A stretch of DNA of 6,938 nucleotides, taken from assembly GCA_905215035.1 (NCBI GenBank), contig CAJMOJ010000083.1, positions 1-6,938 on the forward strand, given 5' to 3'. Shown piece after piece: positions 1-6,029 of this stretch (the first letter of the stretch is position 1; each line of letters starts with the position of its first letter). The notes under the pieces are model-generated. The model saw nothing but the letters and a program-made list of their open reading frames with translations, was not told the DNA's origin and made no database searches. A program made the position numbers and the translations under genes. The stretch comes from an uncultured bacterium. GTDB taxonomy: Bacteria > Actinomycetota > Coriobacteriia > Coriobacteriales > Eggerthellaceae.

Positions 1-1
1 T

Positions 2-2305
2 AAATTTATTAGTTGGCGTAGAGACTTTTGTTTTGTTTCAGATAATAGCAATGTAAAAAACAAACCAAGTGTTCATACGTATGAAGAATATATGCGAATC
101 CAATTAAATGAGAAGGCAGTGAAAGGGATTTCTCATTTAGGTTTGATTGTTGCTGAAAGTTCGCAAGAGCTTAAAGAGTCAGTGTATTTTGATGGCGTGT
201 TTGACAAATTGCGTTGGATAAGCGAGATCGAGTTTGATTTGTTGATAATTGACGAGAGTCAAGGAGACGTAAATACCGAAAATATGGATCCGATATTTCG
301 TAAGATCAAACGCAAACATACGCTCTATCTTTCGGAAACCACGCTGAAAGTGCTTACCGATAAGCATTTTAATGAAGAGCAAATATTTACCTGGTCTTAT
401 ATAGATGAACAGCGAACCAAGCGTAATCTCAAGGATAGTGAATTCAATGTGTACAAGACCTTTCCTGAGCCTCAAATGGTTACATATAAAATTCCATTAA
501 TGCTTGAAAAGGAATCACTGAAGGATGCCACTATTGCTAAGAATAATTCAAGTGCAGATTGTGTTTTTGACTTAAGCGAATTATTTAGGGTAGAAGACCC
601 AATTGCGGCAATGCCCGAGTTTAAACACAAAGAAGAAGTTAAAAAATTTCTTCATGCTTTAGCAACTAATAAAAAATACCCTTTTAGTACTCCAGAATTG
701 CGCGATGAGCTTTCGCATACGATTTGGCTATTGGACTGCGCAGCCTCAGCAAGAGCGCTTGCTCAATTACTAAAAGCGCATCCTATATTTAGTGAGTACA
801 AAATTATGCTTGTTGTTGCAGATGGTAAGTTTAACGAGAATAAAGCATCGGGAGCCGCTTTTTATGAAGTACGAAAAGCGATGATGGATCATCCCAAGAC
901 AATCACTCTTTTTGTTGGTCGCCTTACAGTAGAGATGGCAATTTCTGCTTGGACCGGTATCTTTATACTTTCTAATAAAGAAAGCCTGTCAAGTTATATG
1001 CAGGCGACTTTTTGTGTTCAGGCTCCATATGAAACAACTGTACATCATAATGATGTGCCCCAACGCGTTCGTAAAGAACGTGCATACATATTTGACTTTG
1101 ATCCGATTCGCGCACTCACTATCTACGATGAATTTGCAAACAATATATGCAGTGGTACTGTTGGCAGCAATGACACAGTGGAGAAGCGCAAAGATAGCAT
1201 TCAGGAATTGCTGAATTCTTTTCCTGTATGGGGGGAAGATGAGCAGGGAGATATGGTTGAGATTGATGCTCAATCAATACTTTCCATACCACGGCACTTA
1301 AAGTCTATTGAAGTGGTACATCATGACTTTGTGAGTGATTATTTGTTTGGCAATATAAACAATATCTTCACTGTTCCTGTAGCTGTTATGGAAATAGTCA
1401 AGAATCTCAAGCCAGTTAAAAAGGGCGGGTTTGATACACAAGTAGATATGATGAAAAACCTGAGCGATTGCATCAGTGATCAAGGTGAAATTATCGTTTC
1501 TGATGAAACTGTCAAGCGCCATGTAACTGATATTTTTGAGGATAAAGTCTACGAGAACATCGAAGCTGTTATTGAACCTACATTCAAAGAAATGATGGAG
1601 AATAACGATGTAATAACTATTGAGAAGAGTGTTAAAGAAGTTGTGGAAACTCTAAAAGAAGCGGTGGAAAAAGTTGTAATAGATAAGGCATTAGAAGCTT
1701 ACGATTTTAAGAAAAGTACGCGTGATCAATTGGTTAGAGAGTCAGAATCTACTATTAATCATTTCTTCACAAGAGCAATTAGTAACTTTGAGCAACAAGA
1801 TGTTGATGCTGGGGCTAGATACTATCGCAAGTTATATGCTGACGAGGATTTAGAAGAAATCGAAGAGGCTAGAAATGCGTACCAAAAGGTTCTCAAGGAA
1901 GCAATTCGTACGCTTAAAGAGACTGTTAATAGGTTTAAGAAAGAGGTTATTGAGAATAAACCTACTGAAGTAGTGCGAAAACTCGATATGTTCAAGGCTG
2001 AAGAAGAGAAAGCCAGCGTGGAATACATGGTGCGTGACCACTTGCGTGGATTCTTTCTGGTGATTCCGAGTTTCATTACGGCTTATGGGGACAAGAATCT
2101 AACCTTTGCTAATTTTGATGATTATATAAAGGATGACATATTTATTGAGGTGACAGGAATTACAAAAAAGCAGTTCCGCTTTCTGCGTGATGGCGGAGAT
2201 TGTGTTGACGAGACTGGCAATATTAAGTACTTCTCAGGTCACCTGTTCGATGAAATGGTCTTCAACGATTCAATAAAAGAGTTTTTGACTAGACAGCATG
2301 AATGA
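2..2305 (+). CDS. Partial DEAD/DEAH-box helicase of a restriction-modification-like protein, with degenerate motifs (N-terminus outside window)
   Basis: The family is a set of long single-chain proteins with an N-terminal nuclease-type region, a superfamily-2 helicase and a C-terminal adenine methylase; this assignment is from memory. The frame is open to the left edge. The codons before the ATG at 92 already resemble the family (KFISW, FVSD), and that ATG has no convincing ribosome site, so the true start lies upstream. Counting residues from position 92, the order is: motif II region LLIIDESQ (51-57, usually DEAH); motif III region LYLSETTLK (78-86, usually LSGTPFK); then the diagnostic IFTWSYIDEQ. 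The second RecA-like lobe has TITLFVGRLTVEMA (270-283, motif V) and YMQATFCVQAP (302-312, motif VI, usually FRxQNP). A charged helical segment spans about 480-645, followed by the conserved tail DHLRGF, FRFLRDGGD and GHLFDE. No methylase follows. ATP hydrolysis is probably lost. Walker A lies outside the window, so that part is unknown. Confidence 0.85.
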   Translation, partial: KFISWRRDFCFVSDNSNVKNKPSVHTYEEYMRIQLNEKAVKGISHLGLIVAESSQELKESVYFDGVFDKLRWISEIEFDLLIIDESQGDVNTENMDPIFRKIKRKHTLYLSETTLKVLTDKHFNEEQIFTWSYIDEQRTKRNLKDSEFNVYKTFPEPQMVTYKIPLMLEKESLKDATIAKNNSSADCVFDLSELFRVEDPIAAMPEFKHKEEVKKFLHALATNKKYPFSTPELRDELSHTIWLLDCAASARALAQLLKAHPIFSEYKIMLVVADGKFNENKASGAAFYEVRKAMMDHPKTITLFVGRLTVEMAISAWTGIFILSNKESLSSYMQATFCVQAPYETTVHHNDVPQRVRKERAYIFDFDPIRALTIYDEFANNICSGTVGSNDTVEKRKDSIQELLNSFPVWGEDEQGDMVEIDAQSILSIPRHLKSIEVVHHDFVSDYLFGNINNIFTVPVAVMEIVKNLKPVKKGGFDTQVDMMKNLSDCISDQGEIIVSDETVKRHVTDIFEDKVYENIEAVIEPTFKEMMENNDVITIEKSVKEVVETLKEAVEKVVIDKALEAYDFKKSTRDQLVRESESTINHFFTRAISNFEQQDVDAGARYYRKLYADEDLEEIEEARNAYQKVLKEAIRTLKETVNRFKKEVIENKPTEVVRKLDMFKAEEEKASVEYMVRDHLRGFFLVIPSFITAYGDKNLTFANFDDYIKDDIFIEVTGITKKQFRFLRDGGDCVDETGNIKYFSGHLFDEMVFNDSIKEFLTRQHE

Positions 2306-2362
2306 GCAAATTACTTTGATGAGTTTTATGTAGATGTTTTTGATTGTACATACTTTAAATGA
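2306..2362 (+). pseudogene. Relic coding sequence behind an in-frame TGA, remnant of the helicase-methylase linker
   Basis: Directly after the TGA at 2303-2305, the same reading frame gives 18 more codons, ANYFDEFYVDVFDCTYFK, and then a second TGA at 2360-2362. In intact relatives, as I remember them, the text after the helicase reads roughly 'LADYFDES..EDIFDYIPPQK' and leads into the methylase. The match (A-YFDE, D-FD) in the same frame suggests that the TGA replaced a Leu codon, for which TTA to TGA needs one base change. After VFD the resemblance fades and the methylase is absent. The gene therefore looks truncated by both a nonsense change and a deletion or recombination. A sequencing error at 2304 would restore only these 18 codons. 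Confidence 0.6.
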
Positions 2363-2368
2363 AAGGGA
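2362..2368 (+). promoter_or_regulatory. Ribosome binding site that fixes the start of the 75-aa gene
   Basis: AAAGGGA lies with its last G six bases before the ATG at 2374. This favours that ATG over the ATG at 2359, which would add five residues (MKGIV) and has no purine-rich site at a suitable distance. The ATG at 2359 overlaps the second stop of the upstream relic as ATGA. This could be a leftover of translational coupling. Confidence 0.6.
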
Positions 2369-2373
2369 TAGTA

Positions 2374-2601
2374 ATGGCGGAATACAAAGTAGTAGCAGTT
2401 AGTACAGGTGCAGATAGTGCGATGATTGATAAGGATGGAGATGTTATCAATATCTCAGTTCCTGATGTGGGTAATAGATCTCTCGACTTTAAATTTAGCG
2501 GTGACATTTTAACTATCACCGACCTATGGGATGATAGCTATAGACTGGTTTATGATTTGTCTGATGCTAGCTATAGTGGCGGAATGGTTTTCCCGCTATA
2601 A
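2374..2601 (+). CDS. Small acidic protein of unknown function (75 aa)
   Basis: I do not recognise this protein. It starts MAEYKVVAVS and ends SGGMVFPL. It has 12 Asp and 1 Glu against 5 Lys/Arg, so it is strongly acidic. Alternating hydrophobic and polar residues (KVVAVS, VINISV, DILTITDLW, YRLVYDL) suggest a small all-beta fold. There is no signal peptide, membrane segment or cysteine. It starts 69 bases after the helicase stop and 12 bases after the relic's second stop, has a good ribosome site, and is followed directly by an intrinsic terminator. It may therefore be the last gene of the helicase transcript. Small acidic proteins beside restriction genes are sometimes inhibitors or DNA mimics, but nothing here proves that. 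The intact frame, ribosome site and terminator make it a likely real gene. Confidence 0.65.
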   Translation: MAEYKVVAVSTGADSAMIDKDGDVINISVPDVGNRSLDFKFSGDILTITDLWDDSYRLVYDLSDASYSGGMVFPL

Positions 2602-2614
2602 GTTAATACTTTAT

Positions 2615-2676
2615 TAGCCCTTGTTCTTTATGGTGTGCATTTTTTTGGTGCTCCTATAGAATAAGGGCTATTTTTT
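2615..2676 (+). terminator. Rho-independent terminator after the 75-aa gene
   Basis: The arms TAGCCCTTGTTCT (2615-2627) and AGAATAAGGGCTA (2658-2670) pair over 13 positions, with one G-U wobble. Six T residues (2671-2676) follow immediately. It begins 13 bases after the stop at 2601. The loop is unusually long, about 30 bases, with its own run of T. The site closes the transcript of the helicase and the small gene and separates it from the next gene. Confidence 0.75.
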
Positions 2677-2688
2677 GTCTAACGTTAC

Positions 2689-2768
2689 GCAGGTCAGCAG
2701 CTGAAATACAAAGAATAGTGCCATTAATGTCCCTTGTTAGGTTGAAAAAATAGATATGCTGACTTTGC
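2689..2768 (+). other. Long-range inverted repeat in the leader of the 1017-aa gene
   Basis: GTCAGCA (2693-2699) is complementary to TGCTGAC (2757-2763). A further GCA (2689-2691) and TGC (2766-2768) can pair across a small internal loop. The enclosed 57 bases show no strong internal helix. It could be a leader RNA fold or chance. It contains the octamer CCCTTGTT (2731-2738), which also occurs in the terminator's left arm. Confidence 0.2.
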
Positions 2769-2775
2769 TTTTTGA

Positions 2776-2806
2776 TATTATGTTTCAAAAAGTGCTAGTG
2801 AAACAT
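2776..2806 (+). promoter_or_regulatory. Possible -10 element overlapping a palindromic operator
   Basis: TATTAT (2776-2781) resembles a -10 hexamer, but no good -35 lies 16-18 bases upstream. The only TTGAAA, at 2742, is too far away. Overlapping it is a perfect inverted repeat, ATGTTTCA (2780-2787) and TGAAACAT (2799-2806), with an 11-base centre. The arrangement, 27 bases before the start codon at 2833, would suit a repressor site or a small RNA hairpin. The palindrome is directly seen; the regulatory role is inferred. Confidence 0.35.
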
Positions 2807-2820
2807 TGATCAACTGACGC

Positions 2821-2825
2821 GAGGA
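2821..2825 (+). promoter_or_regulatory. Ribosome binding site of the 1017-aa gene
   Basis: GAGGA sits seven bases before the ATG at 2833. It fixes this start, which also lies just ahead of the first conserved DnaB-like residues (IKTGF). The next gene carries the same GAGGATG string before its start. Confidence 0.65.
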
Positions 2826-2832
2826 TGAATTA

Positions 2833-5800
2833 ATGGTGGCTTCTGGCGATTTAATTAAGACCGGATTTATGGGAATCGATGAGATCATAGGGGGATTTAG
2901 GCCAGGCAGCTTTAATGTAGTTGAAGGCCGTCTTGATAGTGAGAAGCAAGTATTCCTTTTAGATGTTATCCAAAATATTTTGAACGAAGGTTATTCCGTT
3001 CTTTTTATCTCACTCGACCTTATTGTATATGATCCTTCTATTCAAAAAAGACTCTCTCAGATGTTAAGCGCACATCAAGGCGTATTTATTAAAGCAAGAG
3101 AAACTGAACGAAGTAAAAAAATACATAAAGAGTGGGAAAATGCCATTGCACTAAATGAAGTCTTTTCGTCATCGTTGACCGTTATAGATGCTGATCCATC
3201 CTGCTATGGTCTACTTTCTAATTCGACTACAGCAATCACTGCTTGGGCTGGTTGTCATAACGGAATTTGCGTAATTAATAGCCCCGAACTTTTGATACTT
3301 GAGAAGGGAGAGGAATGTGGAGCACTTGGCTGGCGTGTTCAGAGAAATACGATTGCTAGAGCGCTTAATTTTACAGCAAAAGAAACTGGAGCATGTATTG
3401 TTGTCTTTGATAACGCAACACGTTCTTTTGATGTAAAGGAGCGAATAGGATCTCGTTTTGAAGATTATCGACAATACGCCGAACAATGGGATCCCTGGTT
3501 TTCTTGTTGTGATACTCAGCTGTTCTTTCTTCATTTACGCAAAGACCATATGTCTCCTGATGCATGGTGGGGTTTACAAGGAATTGGATCATTGAATTGG
3601 AATCGTGATGATAAAGCAAGAGTTGTGGTTGTTAAAAACAGCTTTGGTGCTCCAGGAGAGACAATTCTTGATTATGAGTACGGAGACGGGATACCGTACT
3701 TTCTTCAGAGTAATACTGAAAAATTTGAAATTGGACTGATTATCCAATGGCTATATCGGCGTTTGTTGCAATTGGATACATGTCAGCAAGATAACTCTAA
3801 TGATTTCAGAGGTGGTGGCTTAATAGTAGATAATATAAGCGACTCTAAATGTATTGCTAATTATGAGAATCAATCCCTAGGATTATCCTCCTCAAGATAT
3901 GCTCGAGCATATCGGTGTGGCAGGTCTCTTTGGCTCGATGATCATGCTCCTGAGCTGTTCGATGCTTCCGTAATAGACAAAGAGCGTATTGCTGCCAATG
4001 ATGCCATTGTTAGTCTTGCGAAAGGTTACTTTGGAGATCATGTAGAAATTGATTGTGCCGAGTTTGATATTGAGACTGCTGCCCAACGTACAAAAGAATT
4101 CATTGATGAAAAGACACCAGTAATTTGCGACGCAACATTTATAGGTGATAAAGACTGTTCTTGTACTGTTGATATTCTTCGCGTTGTAGATGGGGAGATG
4201 CATATTGTTAAGATCATGACTGAAGAAGCGCTGGAGGAGCACGCTATTCGTGAAGTTGCTTATCAATTATTGATTTTGAAACAGTGTGGGATTTCTGTTA
4301 AAAGTACATATGTTATACACATCAACCCCAATTACGAGCGTCGAGGCAACATTAATGCGCAAGAATTGTTTTTGGTAGAGGATATTACTGAGAGAACTTT
4401 CGATAAGGTTCATTCTGTTTCCATTACTCTTTCTCTTACTAAGCAAGATGCTGCTCGATATGATGAGCATGATTATATAAAACGGCACTGCGAGTATCCG
4501 AATCCTTGTGGATATAGGCATTGGTGCATGCGAAAACTACCTAAGCCTAGCGTGTATGATTTAAGTGGGATATCTGCTGATGATGCGTATGTATTGCGTC
4601 ATATGGCAGACTTAACTACATTTCAGGATCTTTATTATGCAGATTATAAGTTGAATCCAAGACAACGCGTTCAAGTAGAGTGTGAAGTTAAAGGGATAAA
4701 GGAAATTGCCGATTGTGACGCGCTTACCACGTTTCTTAATAAGTTGAGTTATCCGCTCTACTTTCTTGATATTAAAGCAGAACAGAAAGCTATTCCGCCT
4801 TTTGATGGGTGCAAACCATGGCAGTTTATTCCAACGAATTACTCGCTGCGAGTAATTGAGAGATCCGGGTTGAGTCTGCCGAAGAATCATATTTCTTTTG
4901 TGCGTATGGATGAGTGGTCTGTACCGGGGGTAACAGAGGATGATGACTATAGTGGTCAGGTTTACGATGGCGGCAATGTGAAGCGTGAGCTCGCGGAAAT
5001 GCTTTGTAAGCATATTCCCGAAGATGCTTACGTTATTGCATACTCAGCGTCATTTATAAAAGAGAGAATAGAAGAGTTAGCCACAGAGTTTTCCGACCTG
5101 CGTGATTGCTTGTTGGGAATTCGGGAGAAAATCGTTGATTTGAGTGAGCCTTTTAGAACAGGTGTTTATTATCACCACAATATGGGTGGCTCGAACTCTC
5201 TTGGAGCAGTGATTAATTCATGGGCTCTTGATGATTTGAAGGTTGATAGCAATGTCTTTGATGTAAGAGAGGTTAGTGGTGATCTCCTTCTTGATGGTTT
5301 GAAGTTTTACGATAAAGCTCTTGATGTCGACCAATTGGATAAAGAATTATCGCAAGATAGTGATTTGAGCACAAAAGCCATGTTCGTTGTTTATGAGAGG
5401 CTTAAATCAATTGCTGGAGATGGAAAAAATTTGCAGTCATTTGATGATCAAGAGCAGAGAAGAAAAAGAGAAGTACAAGAAGTAGTTGCAAAATATAATT
5501 CATGTTCATCGTATCCACGTAGCTCAAATATGCTTGCGGTGTTTTGGTATCTTGATGGAGAGTTCTTTGGTCTTGCATGTGACAGAAACGCAAGCGAAGT
5601 CATAAAGTGCGGACGCTATCTCGATCTTCCTTATGAGCATCATGAATTATGGGATTTCTGCAAGCCGATATCCTGCGAGTTTGAATATATGGACGTCCCT
5701 CATGGTCGAATTAGTTTTAATACTGCAACTCAGGAGTTCGAAATTGGGGTGTCGTCCGAAAGACTTATATGTCCTGAATTTAGAAACTTAGTTATCAATG

Positions 5801-5886
5801 AGTTTGGTCTGCCGATATCAACTAGTTTGCATCATATGTATGGGTACTCAATAGTAATTCGCGATAGTACGAGAATCGCAAAGTGA
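2833..5886 (+). CDS. Chimeric pseudoenzyme: DnaB-like ATPase domain fused to DUF2779 nuclease-like module and a C-terminal unknown module (1017 aa)
   Basis: Three parts can be seen. Residues 8-290 follow the DnaB helicase C-terminal (RecA-fold) pattern: IKTGFMGIDEIIGGFRPGSF; Walker A position GRLDSEKQ (32-39, usually ARPSMGKT); VLFISLDL (56-63); Walker B position ICVINSPELLI (145-155, Asp replaced by Asn149); an AKET helix; and KNSFGAPG (268-275, arginine finger position now Ser270). Residues 348-860 follow DUF2779: a start near SLGLSSSRYARAYRCGRSLWL; a PD-(D/E)XK-like core with D447 but IVK (458-460) for ExK; cysteines C362, C553, C559 and C565; then LYFLDIKA (642-649, usually LDFET), AIPPFDG, a DL motif, and STKAM (846-850) for DTxAM. 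Residues 898-1008 resemble a small stand-alone family of unknown function (HHELW, PHGRI, FGL). The intact frame suggests a folded, probably catalytically dead protein that may bind nucleic acid. The domain assignments are by recognition, not by search. Confidence 0.8.
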   Translation: MVASGDLIKTGFMGIDEIIGGFRPGSFNVVEGRLDSEKQVFLLDVIQNILNEGYSVLFISLDLIVYDPSIQKRLSQMLSAHQGVFIKARETERSKKIHKEWENAIALNEVFSSSLTVIDADPSCYGLLSNSTTAITAWAGCHNGICVINSPELLILEKGEECGALGWRVQRNTIARALNFTAKETGACIVVFDNATRSFDVKERIGSRFEDYRQYAEQWDPWFSCCDTQLFFLHLRKDHMSPDAWWGLQGIGSLNWNRDDKARVVVVKNSFGAPGETILDYEYGDGIPYFLQSNTEKFEIGLIIQWLYRRLLQLDTCQQDNSNDFRGGGLIVDNISDSKCIANYENQSLGLSSSRYARAYRCGRSLWLDDHAPELFDASVIDKERIAANDAIVSLAKGYFGDHVEIDCAEFDIETAAQRTKEFIDEKTPVICDATFIGDKDCSCTVDILRVVDGEMHIVKIMTEEALEEHAIREVAYQLLILKQCGISVKSTYVIHINPNYERRGNINAQELFLVEDITERTFDKVHSVSITLSLTKQDAARYDEHDYIKRHCEYPNPCGYRHWCMRKLPKPSVYDLSGISADDAYVLRHMADLTTFQDLYYADYKLNPRQRVQVECEVKGIKEIADCDALTTFLNKLSYPLYFLDIKAEQKAIPPFDGCKPWQFIPTNYSLRVIERSGLSLPKNHISFVRMDEWSVPGVTEDDDYSGQVYDGGNVKRELAEMLCKHIPEDAYVIAYSASFIKERIEELATEFSDLRDCLLGIREKIVDLSEPFRTGVYYHHNMGGSNSLGAVINSWALDDLKVDSNVFDVREVSGDLLLDGLKFYDKALDVDQLDKELSQDSDLSTKAMFVVYERLKSIAGDGKNLQSFDDQEQRRKREVQEVVAKYNSCSSYPRSSNMLAVFWYLDGEFFGLACDRNASEVIKCGRYLDLPYEHHELWDFCKPISCEFEYMDVPHGRISFNTATQEFEIGVSSERLICPEFRNLVINEFGLPISTSLHHMYGYSIVIRDSTRIAK

Positions 5887-5924
5887 GTAGGCTAGGATAC
5901 GGGATAAATCGGCGTCTCGACTAT

Positions 5925-5947
5925 TAACCTGATAGCTATTCTGGTTA
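5925..5947. repeat. Imperfect palindrome upstream of the McrB-like gene
   Basis: TAACC (5925-5929) and GGTTA (5943-5947) are inverted arms. Between them lies the 8-base palindrome ATAGCTAT (5932-5939), offset by half a base from the outer arms. It lies about 28 bases upstream of the candidate -10 and could be an operator. There is no poly-T tail, so it is not a terminator. Confidence 0.25.
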
Positions 5948-6018
5948 CTGATGATCTTCATTGTGATCTCGGCTTATACTAAGAATGAGTAATTAATAGA
6001 TAAAGAATTATTTTGTTT

Positions 6019-6023
6019 GAGGA
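6019..6023 (+). promoter_or_regulatory. Ribosome binding site of the McrB-like gene
   Basis: GAGGA lies six bases before the ATG at 6030. It supports that start, which is followed by a long open frame to the right edge. Confidence 0.65.
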
Positions 6024-6029
6024 TGCAAT

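Larger units (their letters stand above)
5887..6029 (+). promoter_or_regulatory. Intergenic leader of the McrB-like gene with a candidate -10 box
   Basis: TATACT at 5975-5980 is a good -10 hexamer, 49 bases before the start codon at 6030. The -35 position (around 5952-5957, TGATCT) is weak. No intrinsic terminator is visible after the stop at 5886, so readthrough from the 1017-aa gene is possible. The gap otherwise holds only the imperfect palindrome at 5925-5947 and a ribosome site. Confidence 0.35.

Noticed and set aside
92..94. ATG at 92 as the true start of the helicase gene
   Set aside because: The frame is open to the left edge, the upstream codons match the family, and no good ribosome site precedes this ATG.
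2303..2305. Selenocysteine or reassigned TGA readthrough in the helicase gene
   Set aside because: Family members have a Leu here, no SECIS-like hairpin is evident just after it, and the other genes use TGG for Trp and end at TGA, so TGA is a normal stop.
2359..2373. Five-residue longer start for the 75-aa protein
   Set aside because: The AAAGGGA ribosome site is spaced for the ATG at 2374 and would lie inside the coding region if translation began at 2359.
2602..2832. Retron or other reverse-transcriptase non-coding RNA in the 231-base gap
   Set aside because: No reverse transcriptase is encoded in the window, and the inverted arms do not fit a retron RNA arrangement.
4612..5013. Minus-strand open frame of 133 codons
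   Set aside because: It lies wholly inside the well-supported DUF2779 region, has no ribosome site or recognisable motif, and is a shadow of the plus-strand gene. The same holds for 3892-4266, 3211-3534 and 6348-6650.
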